In this document: positions 18,024 to 26,787 of the stretch, one piece after another
Position numbering within the stretch: position 1 is the first letter of the stretch
Layout of the letters: every line of letters starts with the position of its first letter
NCBI GenBank assembly: GCA_965660945.1
Contig: CBFIBS010000002.1
Coordinates: forward strand, 1 to 64,000
From: UBA7985 sp002711265
Lineage (GTDB): Bacteria > Pseudomonadota > Alphaproteobacteria > UBA7985
Direction: 5' to 3'
Length of the DNA: 64,000 bases
The notes under the pieces: model-generated
Seen by the model: only the letters and a program-made list of their open reading frames with translations
Told to the model about the DNA's origin: nothing
Database searches by the model: none
Program-made: the position numbers and the translations under genes

Positions 18024-19141
18024 CCAGCAGATCCGAGCAGGGTTTCGAGACGATCGGCGACGAGCGTGGCGGTGCTCTGCCCCGAAGACAAGGCCAGCGT
18101 CGCAAGTGCCCGGCTCTGTGCCTCCACCTGTTGCCGGCGTGCGGTGTCATCGCGCAGCAGGCACCCGACGTCTGCCGCCAGCAGCTCGGCCCGCGCATCG
18201 TGCTGCAGGCGCTCGGGCATGACATCGGCCTGCGCCAGAATGTTGATCAGGCTGAAGTGATGGAGCGTCGTCTGCCGCTGGATCGCCTGAAACGTCGCTG
18301 ACGACAGGCGGTAGGTGATGACCCCGGCGACCCCGGCTCGGGCCAGTTCCAGCGCCACAGTGCCCGAGGCGGCCAGCGCGACCGAGGATCGCGCGAAGGC
18401 GGCGGCCTTATCCTCCGGGCGGAACAGGAATTCGATCGGCGTGGGCCAGTCTGCCATCCGCCGGGTGACGAAGCTGCGCGTCGTTTCCACCGTCGGCACC
18501 AGACAGCGCAGGTGCGGGTTCTCTGGCAGAAGTCTGGCCACCGTTTCCCGGAACAGCGGGATCAGCGGACGGACTTCGGTCATCCGGCTTCCGGGCAGCA
18601 GCAGCAGGGTATCAGGCTGACGCGCGGTATCGGGTACGGGACGGTCAAGGATGGGGTGACCGACAAAGTGGGCGCAGAGCCCCTCAGCCTCGAACAATGG
18701 CGGTTCGAAGGGAAACAGACACAGGACTTCATCGAGAAAGGCGGCCATCTTTCCGGCGCGCTCGGGCTTCCACGCCCAGACTGTGGGGGCAACCAGATGC
18801 ACCAGCTTGCCGCTGTAGCCCCGCCCTCGCAGCGCCCGGGCGATGCGCAGGGTCAGATCGGGCGCGTCCACCGTGAGCACCATATCGGGCTGCTCACGGA
18901 GCAACCAGCGGGTGATCTGTTCGATCCTGAGCAGCAACCGGGGCAGATGCGGCAGGACCTCCACCACACCGTTTACGGCAAACTCACGAAGTGGAAAGCG
19001 GCTTTCCAGTCCAGCGCGGGCCAGTCCCTCCCCGCCAACACCCAGCAGCTCAAGACCCCGGTGCCGCTCGCGCAGCGCTTGGACTGCGGCCTCGGCGATC
19101 AGGTCGCCCGACGGTTCACCGGTGAGCACGGCTAGCTTCAT
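18020..19141 (-). CDS. lpxB: lipid-A-disaccharide synthase
   Basis: A 373-residue GT19 glycosyltransferase that joins UDP-2,3-diacylglucosamine to lipid X to form the lipid A disaccharide. The N-terminal GEPSGDLIAE motif, MVLTVDAPDLTLRIAR, the VAPTVWAWKPERAGKM segment, LLLPGSRMTEV and the nucleotide-binding region near ASGTVALELARAGV are family signatures. Peripheral inner-membrane enzyme. It overlaps lpxI upstream and the hydrolase downstream by four bases each, indicating tight translational coupling. Confidence 0.96.
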   Translation of the reverse strand: MKLAVLTGEPSGDLIAEAAVQALRERHRGLELLGVGGEGLARAGLESRFPLREFAVNGVVEVLPHLPRLLLRIEQITRWLLREQPDMVLTVDAPDLTLRIARALRGRGYSGKLVHLVAPTVWAWKPERAGKMAAFLDEVLCLFPFEPPLFEAEGLCAHFVGHPILDRPVPDTARQPDTLLLLPGSRMTEVRPLIPLFRETVARLLPENPHLRCLVPTVETTRSFVTRRMADWPTPIEFLFRPEDKAAAFARSSVALAASGTVALELARAGVAGVITYRLSSATFQAIQRQTTLHHFSLINILAQADVMPERLQHDARAELLAADVGCLLRDDTARRQQVEAQSRALATLALSSGQSTATLVADRLETLLGSAG

Positions 19142-19896
19142 GCGTCCACCCCGATCAGGGCCAGACCGTGCCTGTTGGCGAGATCGACCGCGCGGTCACG
19201 ATCCACCGCGATCGAGGCACCAGCCTCGAAGACCAGCGCCTGCAGGCCCGCCTCGGCTGCCCGAAGCACCGTATCCGGGCCCCAGGCAGGCAGGTCGATG
19301 CGCCGATCTTGCTGCGGTTTGGCGGCCTTGAACAGGGTCTTGGGCGCAGGCAGGTCGTTCGAACCTGCGCGTGCGATCAGCGCGTCGGTGCCGCTCTGAT
19401 CTTCTTCAAACCACTGCGGGGGCGTGCCGCAGGCAATCACAGCCTGCCCTCGGTCCGCCAGCCCCAGAGCCCGGGCGCGGGCCAGACCCGCCGTCCTGAA
19501 TGCGTCCCCGACGAGGGCACCGTCACCGGCCAGCACCCCGGCCGGGGTCAGCCAATCCGGGCACAGCGTATTGACGCCGACTACGGCCAAGCCCCGCGCT
19601 TCAATAAACTGGATCAGAGCGTCGAGCAGGGCCGAATCGCCTGCGTCGGCGCCAGCGCGGTTTCGGACCCAGCGGCCGCCCTCGTCCAGGTCGGTAAAAT
19701 CGCGCCTGTTGACTGCGCCGATGAAGCAGAGCGTGTCGCAGCCCGCTGCCTCCGCCGCCGCTGCCAGCCCGGCGATCGAGCCCAGCGGAAAATCACCCGC
19801 AGGGCCAACGTGAAAACAGTGGTGAATCTGGTCCGGCAGGCGCGACAGGACTGCCTCCGGCAATGCACCACCCCCCGCGACCAGCCCCAGCCGCAT
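19138..19896 (-). CDS. lpxI: UDP-2,3-diacylglucosamine pyrophosphatase LpxI
   Basis: A 252-residue LpxI (DUF1009), the enzyme that replaces LpxH in most alphaproteobacteria and cleaves UDP-2,3-diacylglucosamine to lipid X and UMP by attack on the alpha phosphate. The start LGLVAGGGALPEAVL, the CFIGAVNRRDFTDL segment, the ALIQFIEARGLAVVGV segment, GTDALIARAG and the final KPQQDRRIDLPAWGPDT are typical. It is separated from lpxA by three bases and overlaps lpxB by four. It supplies the step between LpxD and LpxB in this cluster. Confidence 0.95.
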   Translation of the reverse strand: MRLGLVAGGGALPEAVLSRLPDQIHHCFHVGPAGDFPLGSIAGLAAAAEAAGCDTLCFIGAVNRRDFTDLDEGGRWVRNRAGADAGDSALLDALIQFIEARGLAVVGVNTLCPDWLTPAGVLAGDGALVGDAFRTAGLARARALGLADRGQAVIACGTPPQWFEEDQSGTDALIARAGSNDLPAPKTLFKAAKPQQDRRIDLPAWGPDTVLRAAEAGLQALVFEAGASIAVDRDRAVDLANRHGLALIGVDA

Positions 19897-19899
19897 GGC

Positions 19900-20709
19900 C
19901 TAATCGACCGGTCCGGTGAAGCCGCGCCCCTGGGTCGCCTGCGTCAGGAATGTGATCAGGTTCTGGGCCGGCCCATCGCTGGTGAACCCGTTCAGCCGCC
20001 GGATTTCTTCGAGCCGCTGTTCGGTGGTCCCCGGCTCGGCAAACAGCGTATCGAGGATATCCTGCAGCTGTCGGCGGACATCACTGTCAAAGCCGTGGCG
20101 CTTGAGTCCGACCAGATTGAGCCCGGCGAGATGAGCCCGGGGGCCGGTCACCGTCGTGTAGGGCAGGACGTCGCGCACGATCATCGAATGTGCGCCGACC
20201 ATGGCGTGCCGACCGATCCGACAGAATTGGTGAACCCCGCTTAGCCCGCCGATAATTGCCGAGTCCTCAACCACCACGTGGCCGCCCAGGCTTACGTGGT
20301 TCACCAGGATCACGTCGTCTCCGATTTGGCAGTCGTGAGCAACATGACTTCCGACCATGAACAGCCCCCGGTCACCGACACGGGTAACCCCACCCCCGCC
20401 ATGGGTGCCGGGCTGCACGGTGACGTATTCGCGGATCACGTTGCGTGCGCCGATCACCAACATGGTGCGCTCGCCCGCGTATTTCTTGTCTTGCGGCGCA
20501 GCACCCAGAGAGGCAAAGGGATAGACCTCGGTCTCGTCTCCAAGGCTGGTTTCGCCCTGAATGACCACGTGGGAATGCAGGCTACAGCCGTCACCCAGCA
20601 CCACGCCCGGCCCGACATGGCAAAACGGGCCGATGTTTACATCCTGCCCCAACTGTGCACCGTCTTCGATCACGGCCGAGGGATGGATACCGAGGTAGGG
20701 GGCAATCAC
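19900..20709 (-). CDS. lpxA: UDP-N-acetylglucosamine O-acyltransferase LpxA
   Basis: A 269-residue left-handed beta-helix acyltransferase that starts lipid A synthesis by adding a 3-hydroxyacyl chain from ACP to UDP-GlcNAc. Hexapeptide repeats run from about residue 8 to 190. The catalytic His is at 125 in GSHVAHDC, as in E. coli LpxA, and the helical C-terminal domain follows (LKRHGFDSDVRRQLQDI). It starts at a GTG whose bases overlap the fabZ TGA (GTGA), so translation is probably coupled to fabZ. Confidence 0.97.
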   Translation of the reverse strand: MIAPYLGIHPSAVIEDGAQLGQDVNIGPFCHVGPGVVLGDGCSLHSHVVIQGETSLGDETEVYPFASLGAAPQDKKYAGERTMLVIGARNVIREYVTVQPGTHGGGGVTRVGDRGLFMVGSHVAHDCQIGDDVILVNHVSLGGHVVVEDSAIIGGLSGVHQFCRIGRHAMVGAHSMIVRDVLPYTTVTGPRAHLAGLNLVGLKRHGFDSDVRRQLQDILDTLFAEPGTTEQRLEEIRRLNGFTSDGPAQNLITFLTQATQGRGFTGPVD

Positions 20710-21209
20710 GCCGCGCCGTCGTCCTCAATGCCCATGGCGACAAATTCCGCTTCGGAAATCTTGGTTCCCTCAACGTAGCACTCGCCACGGAAGGTGTAGA
20801 TCAGACCCCGGTTCTTCACGACGTGCACATGCATTTCCAACATACAGCCAGGGGTCACAGGCTTGCGGAACTTGGTCTTGTCCATGGACATGAAATAGAC
20901 GCCCTTAAGGGTGCGATCATCACCGTCATCGAGCGAGCCGAGGATCATCAACCCGGCGGTCTGCGCCATGGCTTCGATCTGCAACACCCCCGGCATCACA
21001 GGCATTTTCGGAAAGTGCCCCTGGAAGTACTCTTCGTTGTAGGTGATGCCCTTGTACCCGATCGCCGAGCGCTTTGAGGCCCGACTCCATTCGACCCGAT
21101 CCACCAGCAGGAACGGATAGCGGTGGGGCAACAATTCCATGATATCCTGAATATCAAGCGAGGGTCGCTCTTCGGGCGGCAGCAAGGGTTCGTCAAGAAT
21201 ATCAGCCAT
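20706..21209 (-). CDS. fabZ: 3-hydroxyacyl-ACP dehydratase FabZ
   Basis: A 167-residue hot-dog-fold dehydratase of fatty-acid elongation. The catalytic pair is His65 (GHFP) and Glu79 (PGVLQIEAMAQT). LLPHRYPFLLVD near 27-36 and the C-terminal CYVEGTKISEAEF strand are standard. The first 20 residues are an acidic extension longer than in the enterobacterial protein. It shares the 3-hydroxyacyl-ACP pool with LpxA and LpxD, which explains its place between them. It overlaps lpxD by eight bases and lpxA by four. Confidence 0.97.
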   Translation of the reverse strand: MADILDEPLLPPEERPSLDIQDIMELLPHRYPFLLVDRVEWSRASKRSAIGYKGITYNEEYFQGHFPKMPVMPGVLQIEAMAQTAGLMILGSLDDGDDRTLKGVYFMSMDKTKFRKPVTPGCMLEMHVHVVKNRGLIYTFRGECYVEGTKISEAEFVAMGIEDDGAA

Positions 21210-22326
21210 CTTTGGTATCTCCCTTATCGGATCTCGAACTCGCTATCGCGCCCTGGCCAGCGGTTGCCGAAGAGGCATCGAGGTCCTGTTGTTGCGCCAA
21301 ACGCCGCAGCGTCGCCTGCTCCCGAAGATACTGCCGGTGTTCCTGAGCGGGAACCCCCGAGAGCCTAAGGCCTGCCGGAAACGACTTTGTCACCTGCGAC
21401 CCGGCCATGACGATGGTCTTTGCGCCGACCCGTAAATGACCTAGGACCGATACCCGGGCTCCGACGATTACATCGTCTTCGAGAATGCCTGATCCAGCAA
21501 CGCCTGAAAACCCGGCCATGACGCAGCGGCGCCCGATTTGCACGTTGTGGGCGATGAGACAATGGTTGTCGAGCACTGTTCCGGCGCCAATCGTGGTATC
21601 CGGCCCTGATCCTCTGTCCACGGTAGCGTTGGCCCCAATCTCCACATCGTCACCGATCAAGACCCTGCCGAGCTGGGGGATGCGTTGGTGGCGGCCATTG
21701 TCCACGCCGCTGTGGTTAAGGGCCCAGCCGAAGCCACTCTGTCCGATCCGCGCTCCGGGTTTGAAATTCACCCGGTCCCCAATCAGGGCATGGGACAGGC
21801 TGACACCGGTTCCAACATGACAGTCTCGACCGAGAACCACGCCCGGGCCAACGCTGACCTGCGCTTCGATCACCGTCCCGGCACCGATTCTTGCCCCGGC
21901 GTCGATGGTGACGAAGGCTCCGATGACTACACCCTCGCCTAGCTTCACGTCGCCAGCGACGCGCGCGCTCGGATCAATGACGGTCTCCGTCTTCACTGGT
22001 GTGGGATGAAACAGCGCAGCGATCTGCCCGTAACTACGGTAAGGATCCGTAACGACAATACCGACGGTCTGGGAGGGAACCAATGACATCGCTTCCGCCG
22101 ACACCAGCACGGCACCCGCTCTCGTCTTTCTCAGCGCGTCTGCGTAGGCCGAATTGTGGAAAAAACTCAGGTGCTGTGGCGTCGCCTCAGAAAGCGGTGC
22201 AACATCACTGATCAGCGCGTTGGGATCAGGCTGCTCTGCGCAGACCTCTGGATCAAGACCGAGGTGCGCCAGCACCTTTCCGAGTGAGAAAGGCCCAGCC
22301 GCCGTGAAAAACTGCGGATCGGTCAA
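21202..22326 (-). CDS. lpxD: UDP-3-O-acylglucosamine N-acyltransferase LpxD
   Basis: A 374-residue beta-helix acyltransferase that N-acylates UDP-3-O-acyl-glucosamine. An N-terminal uridine-binding domain (about 1-110) precedes hexapeptide repeats; the catalytic His is in LDNHCLIAHNVQIG, and the C-terminal part has a helical extension rich in Gln/Arg and Ser. The start is a TTG supported by AAGGTGG with seven bases of spacing immediately after the Skp stop codon. The tail after residue 335 is longer and more polar than usual. Confidence 0.96.
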   Translation of the reverse strand: MTDPQFFTAAGPFSLGKVLAHLGLDPEVCAEQPDPNALISDVAPLSEATPQHLSFFHNSAYADALRKTRAGAVLVSAEAMSLVPSQTVGIVVTDPYRSYGQIAALFHPTPVKTETVIDPSARVAGDVKLGEGVVIGAFVTIDAGARIGAGTVIEAQVSVGPGVVLGRDCHVGTGVSLSHALIGDRVNFKPGARIGQSGFGWALNHSGVDNGRHQRIPQLGRVLIGDDVEIGANATVDRGSGPDTTIGAGTVLDNHCLIAHNVQIGRRCVMAGFSGVAGSGILEDDVIVGARVSVLGHLRVGAKTIVMAGSQVTKSFPAGLRLSGVPAQEHRQYLREQATLRRLAQQQDLDASSATAGQGAIASSRSDKGDTKDG

Positions 22327-22338
22327 CGCCGCCCCACC

Positions 22339-22941
22339 TTAGCTGCCGCCCGCAGCCTGCTCAGACTGGATTTCCTCTGGGGTCGGCGCGTTCACAGTGA
22401 TGTTCAGCTCGGGGATTTGTTGGTTCAGTTCCTGAATCGCCTGCTCTGAGATATCAAAGCCCAACGCAGCAATCACGATCCCGGAATAGTTGAACACTAG
22501 GTTCGCACCTCGGTCCGACGCGATACGGATCACAATTTCCTCAAGTCGGCGCTGCAGTTCTTCCTCGGCAACGCGTCGTGCCTGGATCAGTTTGCGCTGG
22601 CGGGCGTTGGCTTCCTGTCGAAGCTGCTGCAGATCACGCTGGGTACGGATCTGCACCTGGCGGAAGGCTTCCTGGTCGATGTCTTCCGCATCCAGTCGTT
22701 CCTGGGCGGCACGCAGATTGGCCGCAAGTTCCTTGTTCAGAGCGGTCAGCTCGTTTTCCCACTCCGTCTGGAGCTCGAGCAGCTGCGCGCCCAGCGTCGT
22801 CATGGCCTGCGAGTCACGGATGACTGCATCGACGTCGACCACCGCGATCACTGGCTCAAGCTGCGCCCGGGCGTTGGTCGCTACGGACAGCGACAACACC
22901 GACATGACAACAAAAACAAATCGACGAATGGGCTTCAGCAT
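22339..22941 (-). CDS. OmpH/Skp family periplasmic chaperone
   Basis: A 200-residue Skp-like protein that escorts unfolded outer-membrane proteins to BamA. A signal peptide (KPIRRFVFVVMSVLSLSVATNARA, split: basic KPIRR then a hydrophobic core ending ARA) is followed by the VIAVVDVDAVIRDSQAM strand and a long charged, Gln/Arg-rich coiled-coil tentacle (about 50-140). ATG 22941 is chosen because AGGA lies eight bases upstream and it gives a clean signal peptide; an in-frame GTG at 22974 would add eleven residues. It lies between bamA and lpxD. Confidence 0.93.
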   Translation of the reverse strand: MLKPIRRFVFVVMSVLSLSVATNARAQLEPVIAVVDVDAVIRDSQAMTTLGAQLLELQTEWENELTALNKELAANLRAAQERLDAEDIDQEAFRQVQIRTQRDLQQLRQEANARQRKLIQARRVAEEELQRRLEEIVIRIASDRGANLVFNYSGIVIAALGFDISEQAIQELNQQIPELNITVNAPTPEEIQSEQAAGGS

Positions 22942-23004
22942 CGCAATGGTCCTATTGAGAAGGTCGCTCGGCACGACCTGGCAGTCTGTTTGGCTTGTTT
23001 TAGA

Positions 23005-25449
23005 TCAGAATGATGTCGAGATCGAGAACCTGAAGCGCTGTTCCACATCAAAACTCTCCTTCACCAATGGAATACCATAGTCAAGGGAGAGGGGTCCCAG
23101 CGGTGAACTCCAAGTCGCGCCAATTCCAACAGAGGCTCTGGGGTTAGCGCTATCGAGGACGACAGAGTCACCCGTATCCTGCCCAACATCCCAGGCGGCA
23201 CCCGCGTCGGCGAATAGGCGGCCGTTAACACCTTGCTCTCCCAGACCGGGGAGCGGGAAGCGCAGCTCCGCAGAAGTTCTCCAGTAGCGCGAACCACCGA
23301 GGTTTCCACCGTTTTCCTCGCGTGGACCCAGCCCTGAAGGCGTAAAGCCCCGGATTATCTCGCCACCGATGATGAATCGATCAGCTAGTAGCGTGTCTTG
23401 GCCAAGCCCTTCGATAAAGCCACCCTCAGCGCGGGTAGCGAAAGTAAAGGTCTCCCCAAGCGGCAGATAGTGCGTCGCCTCTGCGGTGGTCTTCAGGTAT
23501 CGCACCGAGCCACCCAGACCAGCGAGACTGTTGCGCATGGCGAGCAGGTAGCCTTCGGTCGGGTTGATGGCCACGTCGCGCCGGTCATAGCGTAGAAAGT
23601 GGCGCGCCTCGGAGCGGATTGACGTCCCGGCCTGCTGCGTGATCAGCAGCGAAGCATTGTCGGCGATGTTAGAAACTTCAGTCTGAGTCAGACCGTAGGT
23701 CCACGACTGGTTCAGGCGTTCTGTAAGTTTGTATCCCAAAGTTACGTCGGCGCCGATTTCCCGGCGATCATATATGTCGCCGACGTTGCGATCGTTATAG
23801 AAGAGTTCCGCTCCAGCGCTGATTTCCCGGCCAAGGAAATAAGGTTCCGTCACGCTGAACGAAGCGTCGCGGTTGCGCAGACCAGCGTTGATGTCGAGAT
23901 CGTACTTTTGACCCCGTCCACGGAAGTTACGATCGGCAATCTTGAAGTTACCAAGAATCCCGGCCGTGTTGGAGTAGGTGCCTCCGAGCATCAACTCGCC
24001 TGTGCGTTGCTCTTTCACCTTGGTAACGACGACCACCTTATCCGGCGACGAACCTGCTTCGGGTTCAAACTCCACCGACGAGAAATAACCAAGCCCCATC
24101 AGTCTCGCCTGAGAGCGCTGTAGCTTGGAAACAGAGAAAGCATCCCCTTCCGAGAGCCGGAACTCCCGGCGGATGACGTCATCGCCCGTTCGCTCATTCC
24201 CCTCGATGGTGATGCGCTCAACGAAGAGGCGGTCGCCCTCTTCGATCGTGAACGTCAGATCGACAATGCCGCGGGTTGGGTCATTCTCCTGGCTGATTTC
24301 CACCTCCACAAACGGGAAACCTTGGGCCGAGACCCGCTCAATCAGATCTTCCTTCGTGGCGTCGATTTCGGTGATGTCGAAGGTCTGGCCAGTGCGAACC
24401 TTGAGCCGGTTGACCAACCGCGAGGTGTCGACCCCTGGCATATTGTTGGCAATTCTGATCTGCCCGATGCGGTAGCGGATGCCTTCACGCAGCGTGAACG
24501 AGAGGATAAAGCCACGCTTTTCAGGGGTTTGTTCGGCAATTGCCGAAACCACTTCAAAGTCGGCAAATCCGCGCGAATGGTAGTACTCCGTCAGGAAGTT
24601 CTTATCGACCTGAACCCGTCCGGGCGAGTAGCCGTCAGCCTGCAGCAGGTTACGGAAGATGTTAGACTGCTTGGAGAGGATGACCGAACGCAGTCGGCGA
24701 TCATTGTAGGCCTGGTTACCAACAAAGTTGATTGCGTCGATCCGCGTCCGTGCGCCTTCGTTGATTTCGAAGACGAGGTTGGCCCTATTGCCCGTGAGCG
24801 GAATGATCTTCGGCTCAATCACAACCAGCAGGCGACCGAGGATCTCGTAGCGCTCCTTCATGGCCCGTATGTCTTCAGCGACCTGAGTGCGGCTAAGAAC
24901 CGAACGGCTGGACGTTTCGATCAGGCCGGCCAACTCGTCATTCGACAGCGCACCATTGCCCTCGAAACTGATCAGGTTGATGAGAACATTCTCGCGCACC
25001 TGAATAATGAGGACATTGCCCGACCGGTCGATCCGGACGTCAGCGAATTGGCCGGTCGCGTAGAGCGATTTCAGGGCGTTATCCAGCCGGATTGGCTCAA
25101 AATCCTGCCCCACCCGAACCGGCAGGATCGACAGGATTGTGCTGCTGGACAAGCGCTGGTTCCCCCGAACGATGATCTGCTCGATCGTACCGGGGCCATA
25201 GACCTGCGGAGACAGAGGGTCAAACTGAACCGCTGAGGCTGCCGCGGCTTCGAGTTCGTTCGTGTCGGGCTCATCGCCGGCAACGGTTTGCGCCTGCACC
25301 AGTTCGGCCGCTACTTCTGGGGTGACCAACGTCTGTGCGCGGGCGAGACCACCCCAAATCAGAGCCAGACATGCCAACCCCAGAACGAAGCCGGCGATCG
25401 AGACGCGCGCCTTGGGAGCCTTTGGCGGATACTGGTGTGCTGAGATCAT
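23005..25449 (-). CDS. bamA: outer membrane protein assembly factor BamA
   Basis: An 814-residue BamA, the core of the machinery that folds beta-barrel proteins into the outer membrane. A signal-anchor-like stretch ends near ARAQT, then five POTRA domains occupy roughly residues 70-420 (the first opens with IEQIIVRGNQRLSSSTI) and a 16-strand barrel fills the rest. The lid loop has the VRGF-type motif (IRGFTPSGLGPRE) and the C-terminus ends in an aromatic Phe (RFSISTSF), the beta signal. ATG 25449 overlaps the rseP TGA as ATGA, which is why I prefer it over GTG 25461. Cotranscribed with rseP and skp. Confidence 0.97.
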   Translation of the reverse strand: MISAHQYPPKAPKARVSIAGFVLGLACLALIWGGLARAQTLVTPEVAAELVQAQTVAGDEPDTNELEAAAASAVQFDPLSPQVYGPGTIEQIIVRGNQRLSSSTILSILPVRVGQDFEPIRLDNALKSLYATGQFADVRIDRSGNVLIIQVRENVLINLISFEGNGALSNDELAGLIETSSRSVLSRTQVAEDIRAMKERYEILGRLLVVIEPKIIPLTGNRANLVFEINEGARTRIDAINFVGNQAYNDRRLRSVILSKQSNIFRNLLQADGYSPGRVQVDKNFLTEYYHSRGFADFEVVSAIAEQTPEKRGFILSFTLREGIRYRIGQIRIANNMPGVDTSRLVNRLKVRTGQTFDITEIDATKEDLIERVSAQGFPFVEVEISQENDPTRGIVDLTFTIEEGDRLFVERITIEGNERTGDDVIRREFRLSEGDAFSVSKLQRSQARLMGLGYFSSVEFEPEAGSSPDKVVVVTKVKEQRTGELMLGGTYSNTAGILGNFKIADRNFRGRGQKYDLDINAGLRNRDASFSVTEPYFLGREISAGAELFYNDRNVGDIYDRREIGADVTLGYKLTERLNQSWTYGLTQTEVSNIADNASLLITQQAGTSIRSEARHFLRYDRRDVAINPTEGYLLAMRNSLAGLGGSVRYLKTTAEATHYLPLGETFTFATRAEGGFIEGLGQDTLLADRFIIGGEIIRGFTPSGLGPREENGGNLGGSRYWRTSAELRFPLPGLGEQGVNGRLFADAGAAWDVGQDTGDSVVLDSANPRASVGIGATWSSPLGPLSLDYGIPLVKESFDVEQRFRFSISTSF

Positions 25450-26558
25450 CGATGCACCCACCCGGGGATCGGCACACGCTGCGGCATCAGATCCTGCACG
25501 GTGACGTACACAAACTGCGTCAGAATCAATCCGAGGCCGATGATCAGTGCCACTTCCATTACCCGAGCCGGAAGAGGCCGCCGGAACACAGCCTCGTACA
25601 ACAGAAAAACCAGATGGCCGCCATCCAGAACCGGGATCGGCAACAGGTTCATCAAGCCAATAATCATATTGAGGAAGATCATCAACTGCAGGATTTGCAA
25701 AAGGCCTGAACGGGAGGCTTCGGCGACGTGCTGGGAGATGCCGACGGGGCCTTCCAGTTCGCTGACCGGACGTCGGCCGGTAATCACCTGACCGAGACCA
25801 CTGAAGACCATGCCGGTGATCTCGACCTGCGTGCGCAGGGCGTTGCCTGCAGCCTCGATCGGGCCGTAGCTGACGACCTCGAACTCATCGGGTGCGATGA
25901 TGCCCAAGCGGAACACGCGGACCGGGCCGGAGGCAGTGTCGATCATGCTCTCCGTCGGCACCAGCGTCACGTCAAAGCGACGGCCGTCGCGTTCTGCTGT
26001 CAGCGTCATCGGACCGCCCGTATGCAGCGCCATAAAGCGCGACAGGTCGCGGAAAGTCTCGGCCTGGCGGCCATCCACGGCGAGGATATCGTCGCCGGGG
26101 CGCAGCTCGGTCGCCGCGGCTGCTGAGTTTTCCGTAAAGTCTCCGACCTTTGCCGGTCGAACGGCACGATCCAGCGCCAGCCCCATCCCGAGCAACAACA
26201 GAAACGCAAAAATGAAGTTGGCCAGAGGGCCTGCGAAAATGATCAGCGCCCGCTGCCAGATCGGGCGGTTGGGAAAACCTTCGTCAGCAGCGGATTCAGC
26301 CTCAGCCGTGCCCGTGGTCAAGCCGCCCGCCATACGCACGTAGCCGCCAAGCGGCAGCGCGGAAATCTTGAACCGGGTTCCATTGCGGCTGGTCCAGCCA
26401 AACAACTCCGGCCCGAAGCCGATGGAAAAGGCGTGCACCCGCACACGGCACCAGCGCGCGACCAGATAGTGACCCGCTTCATGCACCGCCACAATCAGGG
26501 TCAGAACCGCCAGAAACGCCACGACGTTGTAGAGCAGAATGTCGAAAATGGACGCCAT
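25446..26558 (-). CDS. rseP: intramembrane zinc metalloprotease RseP
   Basis: A 370-residue M50 site-2 protease of the inner membrane. The zinc motif HEAGH is at 26-30 in the first transmembrane helix and the second motif, NLLPIPVLDGGH, is in a late helix. Between them lies a PDZ region (AATELRPGDDILAVDGR); only one clear PDZ is visible, against two in E. coli RseP. Four hydrophobic segments are apparent. In other bacteria RseP cleaves anti-sigma factors and clears signal-peptide remnants. I use ATG 26558 (MASIFDIL); the frame is open further upstream but that region is not conserved in character. Confidence 0.94.
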   Translation of the reverse strand: MASIFDILLYNVVAFLAVLTLIVAVHEAGHYLVARWCRVRVHAFSIGFGPELFGWTSRNGTRFKISALPLGGYVRMAGGLTTGTAEAESAADEGFPNRPIWQRALIIFAGPLANFIFAFLLLLGMGLALDRAVRPAKVGDFTENSAAAATELRPGDDILAVDGRQAETFRDLSRFMALHTGGPMTLTAERDGRRFDVTLVPTESMIDTASGPVRVFRLGIIAPDEFEVVSYGPIEAAGNALRTQVEITGMVFSGLGQVITGRRPVSELEGPVGISQHVAEASRSGLLQILQLMIFLNMIIGLMNLLPIPVLDGGHLVFLLYEAVFRRPLPARVMEVALIIGLGLILTQFVYVTVQDLMPQRVPIPGWVHR

Positions 26559-26787
26559 GCGCCGCTCTTCGCTCCTTTTCCCGACACTGCAGAGGCGAGG
26601 CCCTGCGCGTTGATGCGGCAGAGGCCACACCCTCGTGACTTATCGCCTACAAAATCGGCCATAAAACGACCAGTTCCACCCTCGCAATCCCATAGCAGGG
26701 ATCGCGATGATCGTCCCCTTACCTATCCCGCATAATGTGGATAAAGGCCAGCTTGTTTCCTCGTTGCTACGGTTTTTCTACCTGAGA
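26559..26787 (-). other. intergenic region between dxr and rseP
   Basis: 229 bases separate the dxr stop from rseP, the longest gap inside the minus-strand envelope cluster, so rseP-bamA may start its own transcript here. AAGGAG lies 13 bases before the rseP ATG. I see no Rho-independent terminator for dxr and no convincing -35/-10 pair; a GGAACT on the minus strand near 26675 resembles an extracytoplasmic sigma -35 box but lacks a matching -10. Confidence 0.4.

Noticed and set aside
26660..26690. GGAACT upstream of rseP-bamA as an extracytoplasmic sigma promoter
   Set aside because: No matching -10 element lies at the right distance, so it is only noted.
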